64,000 bases of DNA from Pseudomonas flavescens (GTDB taxonomy: Bacteria > Pseudomonadota > Gammaproteobacteria > Pseudomonadales > Pseudomonadaceae): NCBI RefSeq assembly GCF_013408425.1, contig NZ_JACBYV010000001.1, positions 5,084,001 through 5,148,000 of the forward strand, read 5' to 3'. Of this stretch, positions 1 to 8,483 are shown one piece after another (within the stretch, counting starts at the first letter, position 1; each line of letters starts with the position of its first letter). Both the position numbers and the translations under genes were made by a program. The notes under the pieces were generated by a model. It ran no database searches. It saw only the letters and a program-made list of their open reading frames with translations, and was not told the origin of the DNA.

Positions 1-550
1 CGCCTCTGACTTTCAGTTCGGCTTCTGCATCGAGCGAATAACGTGCGCCGGCCTCGAGGCGGACGGTGTAATCGGACGTCAGGTAGTTGTAGCCGATGCC
101 GGCCTTGGCAAAGGGGGCTTTGCTGGTCAGTTTGACGTTGGTATCAAGCGGGCCGGCATCGTCCTGCTCGATGCGACCCCAGTCATAGCCGCCGCCAACG
201 ATGAAGTCGATGTAGTTGTTGGTGCTCAGCGCGGCACGCAAGCCCAGGTCGAGGTCGGCACGGGCTGCCTGGTACTTGTCGTCGTCTTTCTTGCGGTACT
301 GGGCTTCGATGCCCGCTTGATAGATGAAGCCTTCATGGCCCGTCAGCTTGTTGCCGAAGTTATAGAACAGACCGCCCTGATTCAGACGCTCCTTGTCGCT
401 TTCGCCAAAGGTGCTCAGCTTGTACTGATTGTGCGAGCCGATGACGCCGATGGTGGAGATCGGGTCAGTGATAGAGTCGGCGTAGGCGTGCGAAGCACCA
501 GCGAGGCAGAGGGCGAGTGCGGTTTTCGACGTGATTCCATTGAGTTGCAT
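1..550 (-). CDS. Outer membrane beta-barrel protein, 3' end cut off by the window
   Basis: This is the N-terminal 183 codons of a probable outer membrane barrel protein; the rest lies beyond the left edge. The start is the ATG at 550, preceded by an AAGGA eight to nine bases upstream. Residues 1-24 look like a signal peptide (hydrophobic core ALALCLAGA, then a likely cut after AYA). The mature part alternates polar and hydrophobic residues and is rich in Gly, Tyr and Asp, as in transmembrane beta strands (for example GGGYDWGR and GIGYNYL). There is no helical membrane segment. The exact family is not recognised; an OmpW-like or general porin-like barrel is possible. The gene is alone on its strand, with 236 bases separating it from the upstream gene, so it probably has its own promoter. 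Confidence 0.7.
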   Translation of the reverse strand, partial: MQLNGITSKTALALCLAGASHAYADSITDPISTIGVIGSHNQYKLSTFGESDKERLNQGGLFYNFGNKLTGHEGFIYQAGIEAQYRKKDDDKYQAARADLDLGLRAALSTNNYIDFIVGGGYDWGRIEQDDAGPLDTNVKLTSKAPFAKAGIGYNYLTSDYTVRLEAGARYSLDAEAELKVRG

Positions 551-710
551 GGCTGAATCCTTGGCAGTCTGTTCATGTGATGGCGTGCACCCATTCGATG
601 CGGTGCACGCCGATGGACTGCCCACTTGCACAAGTTATTCGAGTAGCCCGACGAACGGTCGTAAGTGGTTGTTTCGGATCAGATATGAGTGTGCTGGATA
701 GAGGCGTAGA

Positions 711-724
711 TGACCGATTGGTCA
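711..724. promoter_or_regulatory. 14-bp perfect palindrome, possible repressor operator
   Basis: TGACC-GATT-GGTCA is a perfect inverted repeat with 5-bp arms, in the intergenic region 161 bases upstream of the outer membrane barrel gene. The TGACC/GGTCA arms resemble operators of TetR-type repressors such as RutR. That link is only similarity by eye, and the site could be coincidental. Confidence 0.3.
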
Positions 725-754
725 GCTTTTTCGAGCGCTTCATTCGACCCGCCT

Positions 755-774
755 CCAGGCGTTGATACGCCTGG
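755..774 (-). terminator. Hairpin just after the CBS-domain protein gene
   Basis: CCAGGCGT-TGAT-ACGCCTGG forms a perfect 8-bp stem 12 bases beyond the stop codon of the minus-strand CBS-domain protein gene. No clear U-tract follows, so this is either a weak terminator or an RNA 3'-end stabilising hairpin. Confidence 0.45.
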
Positions 775-786
775 GATGCGCGTCGA

Positions 787-2127
787 TCAGTCGAGTTTGA
801 TGACCTTGGCCAGCAGGATCTTCGGGCCCTTCATCTTCTTGACGATCAGGCGAAGGCCGGCGACCTCGAGTGATTCCTCTTCCTCGGGCACCCGCTTGAG
901 GGTTTCGTAGATCAGCCCCGCGAGGGTTTCCGCCTCGATATGGTCGAGGTCGACGCCGAGCAGCCGCTCCAGCTTGAACAGCGGCGTATCACCGCGCACC
1001 AGCAGCTTGCCGGGTTGATAGGCGAGGATGCCGCGCTCGGCCTTGCGGTGTTCGTCCTGAATATCGCCGACCAGGGCTTCGAGCACGTCTTCCATGGTCA
1101 GGTAGCCGATGACCTTGCCATCGGCTTCCTCGACCAGCGCGAAGTGGGCGCCGCCTTTGCGGAACTGCTCCAGCAACTCGGAGAGTGGCAGGTTGCGGTT
1201 GACCTTCTCCAGGGGGTGCATCAGCTCGCTGAGGCGCAGGGTCGAGGGCAGCATTTCCAGCAGCGACAGGTGCAGCAGCAGGTCCTTGATATGCAGCACG
1301 CCGACGAACTCGCCAGCGGCCTCGTCGTAGATCGGGTAGCGGCTGTACTTGTGGCGACGGAACACGCTGAACACTTCATCCAGCGAGGCGTTGAGCTCGA
1401 GGTAGATCAGGTCTTCGCGGGAGTTGGCCCAGTCCACCACGTCCAGCTCGCCCAATTCGACCGCCGAGGCGAGCACGCGCATGTCCTGGTCGGTCGGGTC
1501 GCTGGCACGGCTGGAGTGCAGGATCAGCTTGAGCTCATCGCGGCTGTAGTGATGGTCGTGGTGCGCCCCCGGCTCGCCCTGGCCGGCGATACGCAGAATG
1601 GCGTTGGCGCTGGCATTGAGCAGGAAAATCGCCGGGTACATGGCCCAGTAGAACAGGTACAGCGGCACCGCCGTCCACAGCGACAGCAGCTCGGGCTTGC
1701 GAATCGCCCAGGACTTGGGCGCCAGCTCGCCGACGACGATGTGCAAGTAGGAAATGATGAAGAAGGCGGTGAAGAAGGCGATGCCGTGAATCAGCTTCTG
1801 CGACTCGATGCCGATGGAGGTCAGCAGGGGTTCGAGCAGGTGGGCGAAAGCCGGTTCACCGACCCAGCCAAGGCCGAGGGACGCCAGGGTGATACCCAAC
1901 TGGCAGGCCGACAGATAGGCGTCGAGCTGGTTGTGCACGGTACGCAGGATGTGTCCGCGCCAGCCATTCTCCTGGGCCAGGGCTTCGACCTTGGTGGCCC
2001 GCAGCTTGACCATGGCGAACTCGGCGGCAACGAAGAAGCCGTTGAGCAGCACCAGAAACAGGGCGAACAGCACGAGGCCGAAATCGGCGAAATAGGTGGA
2101 GAAGGAGACGCTCGTAGAGGGATCCAT
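787..2127 (-). CDS. HlyC/CorC family (CNNM/DUF21-CBS) membrane protein
   Basis: This 446-residue inner membrane protein has the architecture of the CNNM/CorC group. An N-terminal DUF21 region has several membrane spans (about residues 10-190, including FLVLLNGFFVAAEFA, typical of the family). It is followed by a pair of CBS domains (about 215-345) and a C-terminal CorC_HlyC domain (about 360-440, VRGDTPLFKLERLLG). Relatives take part in divalent cation (Mg2+/Co2+) efflux or homeostasis; older databases call them hemolysins, which is probably misleading. The gene follows phoR on the same strand, but a hairpin lies in the 87-base gap, so co-transcription is uncertain. Length and domain order are complete. 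Confidence 0.88.
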   Translation of the reverse strand: MDPSTSVSFSTYFADFGLVLFALFLVLLNGFFVAAEFAMVKLRATKVEALAQENGWRGHILRTVHNQLDAYLSACQLGITLASLGLGWVGEPAFAHLLEPLLTSIGIESQKLIHGIAFFTAFFIISYLHIVVGELAPKSWAIRKPELLSLWTAVPLYLFYWAMYPAIFLLNASANAILRIAGQGEPGAHHDHHYSRDELKLILHSSRASDPTDQDMRVLASAVELGELDVVDWANSREDLIYLELNASLDEVFSVFRRHKYSRYPIYDEAAGEFVGVLHIKDLLLHLSLLEMLPSTLRLSELMHPLEKVNRNLPLSELLEQFRKGGAHFALVEEADGKVIGYLTMEDVLEALVGDIQDEHRKAERGILAYQPGKLLVRGDTPLFKLERLLGVDLDHIEAETLAGLIYETLKRVPEEEESLEVAGLRLIVKKMKGPKILLAKVIKLD

Positions 2128-2185
2128 GGGGAGTTCGTGTGACCAGATATTGCTAAAGGGTGGGGCTTGGGACTGTGCTTTGCAA

Positions 2186-2208
2186 TAGGGCCTGGGTCAC
2201 AGGCCCTA
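2186..2208 (-). terminator. Hairpin terminator after phoR
   Basis: TAGGGCCTG-GGTCA-CAGGCCCTA is a perfect 9-bp stem with a 5-base loop, immediately downstream of the phoR stop on the minus strand and before the CBS-domain gene. Only a short U/A stretch follows, so it may be a partial terminator. Confidence 0.6.
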
Positions 2209-2214
2209 AAGTAG

Positions 2215-3522
2215 TCAGCGCTCGCGCTGCGCTATCTGGGCCGCCGGGAAGTGACAGGTGAACAGGCTGCCCTTGCCGACGACGCTGGTGATGTCCAGTT
2301 GGCCGCGGTGGCGCAGCAGCACGTGCTTGACGATCGCCAGGCCCAGACCGGTACCGCCGGTGTTGCTGGCACGGCTGGAGTCCACCCGATAGAAGCGCTC
2401 GGTCAGCCGCGGCAGGTGCTTGGCCTCGATGCCCGGCCCGGTGTCCTGCACGGACAGGTGCGCGCCCTGTTCGTCCTGCCACCAGCGAATGCGGATTTCG
2501 CCTTCGGCCTGGGTGTACTTGACCGCATTGAACACCAGATTCGAAAAGGCGCTACGCAGTTCCGACTCGCTGCCCTTGAGCCTGACTCCGGCGTCGGCGT
2601 CCAGGCTGATGCGGTGGTTATGCTCCGCGGACAGTGCCTGGGCATCGGTCTTGATTGCCAGCAGGAGTTGCTCGACCGGCACGGGCTGGTTGTCGGACGG
2701 GTAGTCGGTGGCTTCCAGTTTGGCCAGCAGGAGCAGATCGTTGAGCAGGCACTGCATGCGCGAGCCCTGTTGCTGCATCTGTTGCAGGGCACGGCGCCAG
2801 CGCGGATTGATCTCGTCGACGTTGTCCTGCAGGGTTTCCACGTAGCCGGAAATCACCGTGAGCGGCGTACGCAACTCGTGGGAAACGTTGGCGACGAAAT
2901 CCTTGCGCATCTGTTCGAGCTGATGCAGCCGCGTCACGTCACGGACCAGCATCAGGTGTTCCTGATTGCCATAGCGGGTGATGTTCAGTTGCAGCTGCTT
3001 GCGCGGGTTGACCGGCGAGGGCAGCTCCAGCGGCTCGAGGTATTTGCCGCGCTCGAAGTATTCCTTGAAGCGTGGATCACGTACCAGGTTGGTGATCGAC
3101 TGACCGCTGTCCTGAGGGGTTTTCAGGCCCAGCAGGGTTTCCGAGGCCTTGTTCCACCATTCCAGATTGCCGTGGCTGTCGAGCATGATCACGGCATCGC
3201 GCAGGGCCGCGGTGGACTCCTGGACACGGTCGATCACCGCTTGCAGGCGGCCGCGGGCACGCTGGTTGCGACGTTGCAGGTGATAGATGCTGTCGAACAC
3301 CTCGCCCCACAGGCCGTAGCCGTCTGGCGGTGGTTCGTCGGGCTGGTGATCCTTGAGCCAGGCATGCAGGCGCAACAATTGGCTGAGCGTCCATGCCAGG
3401 TGAATGGCCAGACCCAGGGCCAGTGCCCAGGCATACTGGCCGGTGATCACGCCCAGCACCAGACAGGCGGCGACCAGTAGCAGCAGGCGGCGGGTTATGG
3501 CGCCGCGCCAGTTGCTCGTCAC
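2215..3522 (-). CDS. phoR: Phosphate regulon sensor histidine kinase PhoR
   Basis: This 435-residue membrane histidine kinase phosphorylates PhoB when phosphate is scarce. Two hydrophobic segments lie at about residues 10-48. They are followed by a short linker, a PAS domain (about 98-200, containing DAVIMLDSHGNLEWWNKA), the dimerisation and phosphoacceptor domain with the H-box around His215 (NVSHELRTPLT), and an ATPase domain with N, G1 (DTGPGI) and G2 (GGTGLGLAIVKH) boxes. It lies 52 bases downstream of phoB, the usual Pseudomonas phoB-phoR order. The lack of a large periplasmic domain matches PhoR, which senses through the Pst/PhoU complex rather than directly. Confidence 0.97.
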   Translation of the reverse strand: MTSNWRGAITRRLLLLVAACLVLGVITGQYAWALALGLAIHLAWTLSQLLRLHAWLKDHQPDEPPPDGYGLWGEVFDSIYHLQRRNQRARGRLQAVIDRVQESTAALRDAVIMLDSHGNLEWWNKASETLLGLKTPQDSGQSITNLVRDPRFKEYFERGKYLEPLELPSPVNPRKQLQLNITRYGNQEHLMLVRDVTRLHQLEQMRKDFVANVSHELRTPLTVISGYVETLQDNVDEINPRWRRALQQMQQQGSRMQCLLNDLLLLAKLEATDYPSDNQPVPVEQLLLAIKTDAQALSAEHNHRISLDADAGVRLKGSESELRSAFSNLVFNAVKYTQAEGEIRIRWWQDEQGAHLSVQDTGPGIEAKHLPRLTERFYRVDSSRASNTGGTGLGLAIVKHVLLRHRGQLDITSVVGKGSLFTCHFPAAQIAQRER

Positions 3523-3574
3523 GTTGCGCTCATCCGTCCGCGTGTCCCTGTCATGTTGCGCTCCAGGCTGCCGG

Positions 3575-4264
3575 TCAGCCCTTGGTGGAGAAACGATAAC
3601 CGGTGCCGCGCACCGTCTGCACCAGATTTTCGTAGGCTTCGCCGAGCGCTTTGCGCAGGCGGCGGATATGCACGTCGACGGTACGTTCTTCGACGTAGAC
3701 GTTGCCGCCCCATACCTGGTCGAGCAGTTGGCCGCGAGTGTACGCGCGTTCCTGATGCGTCATGAAGAATTGCAGCAGGCGATATTCGGTGGGCCCCATT
3801 TCCGCCGGCTTGCCGTCGATGGTCACGCGGTGGCTGATCGGGTCGAGCAACAGCCCGCCCACTTCGATCGGGCCCTCGCTGTCGCTGGGGCCGGCGCGGC
3901 GCAGTACCGCTTTCAGGCGGGCGACCAGCTCGCGGGGCGAGAAGGGCTTGGTGATGTAATCGTCGGCACCGACCTCCAGGCCCTGGATCTTGTTGTCCTC
4001 TTCGCCCTTGGCGGTGAGCATGATGATCGGGATGTCGCCGGTCAGCTCGTCGCGCTTGAGGCGTCGGGCCAGCTCGATGCCGGAGGTGCCGGGCAGCATC
4101 CAGTCGAGCAGGATCAGATCGGGTTTGCGATCGACGATGATGGCGTGGGCCTGCTGGGTATTTTCCGCTTCCAGGCACTCGTATCCGGCCATTTCCAGCG
4201 CTACCACGATCATTTCGCGGATCGGCGCTTCGTCATCGACGATCAGGATGTTCTTGCCAACCAT
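3575..4264 (-). CDS. phoB: Phosphate regulon response regulator PhoB
   Basis: This 229-residue OmpR/PhoB-type activator binds Pho boxes in front of phosphate-starvation genes. The receiver domain (1-120) has the acidic pair Asp10/Asp11 and the phosphoacceptor Asp54 ([10 protein letters not shown]). The C-terminal winged helix (about 130-229) carries the recognition-helix region [18 protein letters not shown]. It is the first gene of the phoB-phoR operon. A Pho box about 54 bases upstream of the start suggests positive autoregulation, as is known for this operon in other bacteria. Confidence 0.98.
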   Translation of the reverse strand: MVGKNILIVDDEAPIREMIVVALEMAGYECLEAENTQQAHAIIVDRKPDLILLDWMLPGTSGIELARRLKRDELTGDIPIIMLTAKGEEDNKIQGLEVGADDYITKPFSPRELVARLKAVLRRAGPSDSEGPIEVGGLLLDPISHRVTIDGKPAEMGPTEYRLLQFFMTHQERAYTRGQLLDQVWGGNVYVEERTVDVHIRRLRKALGEAYENLVQTVRGTGYRFSTKG

Positions 4265-4317
4265 GGGTCGAGCCTCAATTCATTCAACTGTCATGCGGCG
4301 CATTAGATAACGGAATT

Positions 4318-4335
4318 ATTGCAGCGATATGACAG
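4318..4335 (-). promoter_or_regulatory. Candidate Pho box upstream of phoB
   Basis: Read on the minus strand the site is CTGTCAT-ATCG-CTGCAAT. These are two direct 7-base half-sites with the 4-base spacer (11-bp period) of the Pho box consensus CTGTCAT-N4-CTGTCAT. The first half is perfect and the second has one or two mismatches. The site is 54 bases ahead of the phoB start codon, which fits autoregulation by PhoB-phosphate. Confidence 0.7.
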
Positions 4336-4376
4336 CCGTGCGGCAAGGCGAGGCGCGGCGGGCGCTGCGCAAGGTC

Positions 4377-5267
4377 CTAGCGCAGGGCGTAATCCAGCAC
4401 GATGCCGATGAAGATCGCCAGGCCAGCCCAGTGGTTGTGCAGGAATGCCTGGAAGCAGACCATCGGCTCGCGTTCGCGAGTCATGTGAAATTCCCAGGCG
4501 AAACAGGCAGCAGCGGCCAGCAGGCCAAGGTAGAAATACAGGCCCAGCTCGAAGCGCGCACCGGCCAGGCACAGGCATAGCAGTGTCAGGCCCTGCAGGC
4601 CGAGGATGATCACCCGGTCGGCGTCGCCGAACAGGATCGCCGTGGATTTCACGCCGATTTTCAGATCGTCCTCACGGTCGGCCATGGCGTAGTAGGTATC
4701 GTAGGCGACGGTCCAGATCACGTTGGCGAGCAGCAGCAGCCAGGCGGCCACCGGCAGGCTGCCGGTTTCTGCGGTGAACGCCATCGGCATGCCCCAGGAG
4801 AACGCGGTGCCCAGCACCACCTGGGGGTAATAGGTGTAGCGTTTCATGAAGGGGTAGAGCGCGGCCACGCCCAGTGCACCGAACGACAGCCAGACGGTGG
4901 TGGCATTGGTCAGCAACACCAGGCCGAAGCTGAGGGCGATCAGCACCGCGAACAGGATCAGCGCTTCGCGGGCGCTGACCCGCCCGCTGGCCAGCGGGCG
5001 GGCCTTGGTGCGACTGACATGGCCGTCGAAGTTGCGGTCGGCGTAATCGTTGATCACGCAGCCCGCCGCGCGCATCAGAATCACCCCGACCACGAAGATC
5101 ACCAGGTTTCTGGTACTCGGTACACCCTCGGCAGCGATCCACAGTGCCCACAGGGTCGGCCAGAGCAGTAGGTAGATGCCAATCGGCTTTTCCAGGCGCA
5201 TCAACTGCACGAAGTCCCATGCCCGTGGGTGCAGGCGGTTGAGCGATTGCAGCAGGCGGGTGTACAT
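4377..5267 (-). CDS. ubiA: 4-hydroxybenzoate octaprenyltransferase UbiA
   Basis: UbiA joins the polyprenyl side chain to 4-hydroxybenzoate, an early membrane step of ubiquinone synthesis. The 296-residue protein has about eight hydrophobic helices. Two Asp-rich motifs bind Mg-prenyl diphosphate: [12 protein letters not shown] near residues 74-85, followed by [11 protein letters not shown], and [13 protein letters not shown] near 189-201. It is downstream of ubiC on the same strand (68-base gap), so the two make a ubiC-ubiA unit that supplies and then uses 4-hydroxybenzoate. Length is normal for the family. Confidence 0.97.
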   Translation of the reverse strand: MYTRLLQSLNRLHPRAWDFVQLMRLEKPIGIYLLLWPTLWALWIAAEGVPSTRNLVIFVVGVILMRAAGCVINDYADRNFDGHVSRTKARPLASGRVSAREALILFAVLIALSFGLVLLTNATTVWLSFGALGVAALYPFMKRYTYYPQVVLGTAFSWGMPMAFTAETGSLPVAAWLLLLANVIWTVAYDTYYAMADREDDLKIGVKSTAILFGDADRVIILGLQGLTLLCLCLAGARFELGLYFYLGLLAAAACFAWEFHMTREREPMVCFQAFLHNHWAGLAIFIGIVLDYALR

Positions 5268-5335
5268 CGTCGGTTTCTCCTGGCGGGGTGCGCGGATTAT
5301 ACGGGCGCAGGCACCGCGCGCCAGGTGTGTCGGCG

Positions 5336-5875
5336 CTAGTGGGCGGCGAGCCAGAACGCGGGCAGGAACACTTCGGCGACCAGCACCGCCAGACGGTCAC
5401 GGCGAAAACATGAGCGCCGCGCCCACAGTCCCTGATGCGGGTTGTCTGCAGGCAGCCAGGCGGCCGGGTAATGACACACCTGCAATGCGCCTCGTTCGAA
5501 GGCCTGGTCGCTGAACAGCAACTCGCCAAGGGAGCGGCTACCCAGCTGCTGCAAGTCGAGGCCGGAGTCGGTCAGCGCCTCACGGGCCGCTACGCTGCGA
5601 GCGAACACCCAGGGCTCGGCATTGCCGCGCAGATGCACCTCGCGCACCCAGCCAAGGCTGCCAGACGGCACATCGAGCGCGGCGCACTCGTCGTCACGCA
5701 GTTCCAGCCAGCCTTCACGCAGCGGGATGACGCTGAAACCGCCGTCGGACAGTTCGCTCAGCCGACGGGTCAGCGAGCGCTCGTCGAACAGCCAGGCGCA
5801 GATGGTGGCTGATGGCGCGGGCTGCAGTTGATCGCGGGACAGCCAGTCTGGCGTCTGGGAGGCGGAACGGGGCAC
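5336..5875 (-). CDS. ubiC: Chorismate pyruvate-lyase UbiC
   Basis: UbiC is a soluble enzyme that splits chorismate into 4-hydroxybenzoate and pyruvate, the entry step of ubiquinone synthesis. The 179-residue protein matches the family in length and in the features [19 protein letters not shown] (mid-protein) and LGELLF followed by RRSCFR near the C terminus. It lies just upstream of ubiA on the minus strand and is divergent from the rubredoxin gene, with 153 bases between the starts. That gap must contain both promoters. Confidence 0.93.
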   Translation of the reverse strand: MPRSASQTPDWLSRDQLQPAPSATICAWLFDERSLTRRLSELSDGGFSVIPLREGWLELRDDECAALDVPSGSLGWVREVHLRGNAEPWVFARSVAAREALTDSGLDLQQLGSRSLGELLFSDQAFERGALQVCHYPAAWLPADNPHQGLWARRSCFRRDRLAVLVAEVFLPAFWLAAH

Positions 5876-6028
5876 GGTGCGGATTCGCGATATGGAGATG
5901 CGCGAAGTCTAGCATGGGCATTGCCGCGGGTTTCGGCCTGCCCCGGCGTTCGTCGCGTGTGCTTGGCGCGTCCTGGCATTTGCGGTAGCGTGCCCGCGCA
6001 ATGACCGTGACTACGCCGGAGAGCGTTT

Positions 6029-6196
6029 ATGAAAAAGTGGCAATGTGTGGTCTGCGGACTGATCTACGACGAGCGTGATGGCTGGCCCGATGACGGCATC
6101 GAGCCCGGCACCCGCTGGGAAGATGTGCCGGAAGACTGGCTGTGCCCCGACTGTGGCGTGGGCAAGATCGACTTCGAGATGATCGAGATCAACTGA
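6029..6196 (+). CDS. rubA: Rubredoxin
   Basis: This 55-residue iron protein carries electrons in the cytoplasm, typically from the adjacent NADH:rubredoxin reductase to an oxygenase. The two metal-binding knuckles are obvious: CVVCG at residues 6-10 and CPDCG at 39-43, which together supply the four Cys ligands of one Fe. Between them lie the conserved aromatic and acidic residues of the family ([15 protein letters not shown]). The ATG at 6029 is preceded by a GGAGAG ribosome site. The reductase gene starts 33 bases downstream, so the two are co-transcribed. Confidence 0.97.
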   Translation: MKKWQCVVCGLIYDERDGWPDDGIEPGTRWEDVPEDWLCPDCGVGKIDFEMIEIN

Positions 6197-6229
6197 GCCC
6201 TCGCGAGACCAACCCAACAGGAACGAGCA

Positions 6230-7378
6230 ATGAGCGACCCCGTGGTAATCGTCGGCACCGGCCTGGCCGGCTACAACCTGGCACGTGAATTTCGCAAGCT
6301 GGACAGCGAAACGCCGCTGTTGCTGATCACTGCCGATGATGGTCGTTCTTACTCCAAGCCGATGCTGTCCACCGGCTTCGCCAAGAGCAAGGATGCCGAT
6401 GGCCTGTGCATGGCCGAGCCCGGGGCGATGGCCGAACAGCTGGCTGCCCAGGTGTGGACCCACACGCGGGTTACCGGTATCGACCCGGGGCACCAACGCC
6501 TGTGGATCGGCGAGGAGGCGGTGCCATACCGTGATCTGGTGCTCGCCTGGGGCGCCGAGGTGCTGCGCGTGCCCATCGAGGGCGACGCCAGCGAGGAGTT
6601 GTTCACGGTCAACGACCTGCACGGTTACGGGCATTTTCGCCAGGCGGCACAGGGCAAGCGCCGCGTGCTGATTCTGGGCGCCGGCCTGATCGGCTGCGAG
6701 TTCGCCAACGACCTGTCGCTCGGTGGCTACGAGGTCGATCTGGTTGCACCCTGCGAACAACTGATGCCGGCCCTGCTGCCGGCCGAAGCGGCGGCTGCCG
6801 TGCAGGCGGGGCTGGAGGCATTGGGCGTGCGCTTGCACCTGGGGCCGGTGGTCAGCCGGCTGCAACATGCGGGTGACGGGCTCGAGGCGCATCTGTCCGA
6901 TGGCCGGTCGATCGCCTGTGATCTGGTGATCTCTGCGGTTGGTCTGCGCCCGCGCACCGATCTGGCTGCCGCTGCCGGCCTGGCCATCAACCGCGGCGTC
7001 ATGGTCGACCGCCAACTGCGCACCTCCCACGCCAATATCTACGCACTCGGCGATTGTGCGGAGGTCGACGGTCTCAATCTGCTCTATGTGATGCCGCTGA
7101 TGGCCTGCGCCCGTGCACTGGCGAAAACCCTCAGCGGTACGCCGGGAGAGGTGACCTACGGGGCCATGCCGGTGACCGTGAAAACCCCTGCCTGCCCATT
7201 GGTCGTGTCGCCACCACCGCGTGGAAGCCATGGCAACTGGACGGTCGAGGGCAGCGGTGCGGATATACGGGCGCTATGCCACGACGCCTCTGGCGCCCTG
7301 CTGGGGTATGCGCTGACCGGCGCAGCGGTTCAGGAAAAACTGGCACTCAATCGTCAACTGCCGGCCCTGCTGCCCTGA
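6230..7378 (+). CDS. rubB: Rubredoxin-NAD(+) reductase
   Basis: This 382-residue FAD enzyme passes electrons from NADH to rubredoxin. An N-terminal FAD-binding Rossmann motif ([17 protein letters not shown], residues 4-20) is followed by a second, NAD-binding Rossmann motif ([16 protein letters not shown], about 145-160). The FAD-contact motif [11 protein letters not shown] lies near 267-277. It follows the rubredoxin gene directly, which supports the partner assignment over other pyridine nucleotide-disulfide oxidoreductases. No alkane hydroxylase gene is in the window, so the terminal acceptor is not visible here. Confidence 0.95.
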   Translation: MSDPVVIVGTGLAGYNLAREFRKLDSETPLLLITADDGRSYSKPMLSTGFAKSKDADGLCMAEPGAMAEQLAAQVWTHTRVTGIDPGHQRLWIGEEAVPYRDLVLAWGAEVLRVPIEGDASEELFTVNDLHGYGHFRQAAQGKRRVLILGAGLIGCEFANDLSLGGYEVDLVAPCEQLMPALLPAEAAAAVQAGLEALGVRLHLGPVVSRLQHAGDGLEAHLSDGRSIACDLVISAVGLRPRTDLAAAAGLAINRGVMVDRQLRTSHANIYALGDCAEVDGLNLLYVMPLMACARALAKTLSGTPGEVTYGAMPVTVKTPACPLVVSPPPRGSHGNWTVEGSGADIRALCHDASGALLGYALTGAAVQEKLALNRQLPALLP

Positions 7379-7487
7379 GCGTTCTGTCGCCTGCTCGACA
7401 AAATTGCCTGATTTAGCCTGAAACGGGGCTGGCGAAGCCCTCTGGAGCGTGCCATTCTCCCCATGCCTGCCGCAGTGTAGAGCTGTC

Positions 7488-7505
7488 GCGGCGCCTTGGC
7501 GCCGC
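7488..7505 (+). other. GC-rich hairpin in the leader of the HU gene
   Basis: GCGGCGCC-TT-GGCGCCGC is a perfect 8-bp stem 43 bases upstream of the HU start codon and about 110 bases after the rubredoxin reductase gene. No T-run follows. It may therefore be a leader structure affecting HU mRNA, or a weak stop for the rubredoxin transcript. Confidence 0.5.
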
Positions 7506-7548
7506 ATGGCACGGAACACAACAACAACAAACCGTAAATGAGGCATTT

Positions 7549-7821
7549 ATGCGCAAACCCGAACTCGCCGCCGCTATCGCGGAAAAAGCCGATCTGACCA
7601 AGGATCAGGCCAATCGTGTACTCAACGCCGTTCTCGAAGAAATCACCGGTGCACTGAACCGCAAGGACAGTGTGACGCTGGTCGGCTTCGGTACGTTCGT
7701 ACAGCGCCATCGCGGTGCTCGTACCGGCAAGAACCCGCAGACCGGGGAGCCGGTGAAGATCAAGGCCAGCAACACCGTCGCCTTCAAACCCGGCAAAGCT
7801 CTCAAGGACTCGGTCAACTGA
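7549..7821 (+). CDS. hupA: DNA-binding protein HU
   Basis: HU is a small dimeric nucleoid protein that bends DNA without strong sequence preference. The 90-residue product has the HU/IHF fold throughout. The signature GFGTFVQRHRGARTGKNPQTGEPVKI starts near residue 45 and forms the arm with the DNA-intercalating proline. The N terminus (MRKPELAAAIAEKADLTK) is the typical helical dimerisation part. It stands alone in a 660-base interval between the rubredoxin operon and a small SCP2-like gene, as in other pseudomonads. HU is favoured over IHF by the arm sequence. Confidence 0.96.
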   Translation: MRKPELAAAIAEKADLTKDQANRVLNAVLEEITGALNRKDSVTLVGFGTFVQRHRGARTGKNPQTGEPVKIKASNTVAFKPGKALKDSVN

Positions 7822-7827
7822 GCCCTG

Positions 7828-7937
7828 GGGTCTGCTGACGTTTCAGCGCAATGCTGGCAATCACGGAATGTGTGAAAACTACTGCGCTCAGTCATGCGGG
7901 TGTTGAAAGCCGGCTGTTCCGAAATGTCAGCAGACCC
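7828..7937. repeat. 110-bp element with 17-bp inverted ends (MITE-like)
   Basis: The interval between the HU gene and the SCP2-like gene holds a 17-base sequence at 7828-7844 (GGGTCTGCTGACGTTTC) whose near-perfect reverse complement (16 of 17) is at 7921-7937. The two enclose 76 bases with no plausible gene. Inverted ends of this kind are typical of a miniature transposable element or of a transposase-free insertion sequence remnant. I cannot see a convincing target-site duplication or identify a parent element. A long-range stem acting as a terminator for HU is the main alternative. Confidence 0.5.
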
Positions 7938-8041
7938 TCGTCTGGAGCTGGCGCTAGCAATGTCCCCAGGCTAGCTGTCAGGCTTGCGGTAAGTCGCTAC
8001 AATCGGCGGCCTCCGTTTTCTCCGCCCAAGCAGGCCATGCC

Positions 8042-8431
8042 ATGAAATTCCGTTTTCTTCTCTGGATGCTGGGCCGTCTCATGGCCAAGGCAAGCCGTGA
8101 CAATCCGGCATTCCGTCAGCAACTGGAGGGTCGCGATCTGGTGTTTCAGTTGCATACGCTCGATGGCAAAGTCGCTCGTCACTTCGTCGTCCGTGAACAG
8201 CGCGTCAGCAGCAAGCGCGGCATGGCCAGCGAGCCGGCCTTCGCCATCGGCTTCAAGGATTCACCTTTCGGCTTCGCCACCCTGACGGCGAAGAACAAGC
8301 AACTGGCCTTCATGCAGGGTATCCAGAACAAGGACATCCAGATTCAGGGCAATCCCGCTCTGGTGATCTGGTTTCAGGGTCTGACCAAATACCTGCGTCC
8401 CAAGCGCCCGGCCGACAAGAAAGCGGCCTGA
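8042..8431 (+). CDS. Small SCP2-like protein of unknown function
   Basis: This 129-residue basic protein is conserved next to HU in pseudomonads by my recollection. The middle and C-terminal part (FQLHTLDGKVARHFVVREQRV, then FAIGFKDSPFGFATL and NKDIQIQGNPALVIWFQGLTKYL) has the strand pattern and the GNxALxxWF-like ending of SCP2 sterol-carrier domains. This is a fold guess, not a clear family hit. Some databases label relatives a helicase, which nothing in the sequence supports. There is no signal peptide, although residues 1-15 are hydrophobic. The function is unknown. Confidence 0.75.
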   Translation: MKFRFLLWMLGRLMAKASRDNPAFRQQLEGRDLVFQLHTLDGKVARHFVVREQRVSSKRGMASEPAFAIGFKDSPFGFATLTAKNKQLAFMQGIQNKDIQIQGNPALVIWFQGLTKYLRPKRPADKKAA

Positions 8432-8483
8432 TCCAGCGGAAAACCTTCGCGGCCACGCGCAGCGCGAGTGGCCGCAGCCGCTA

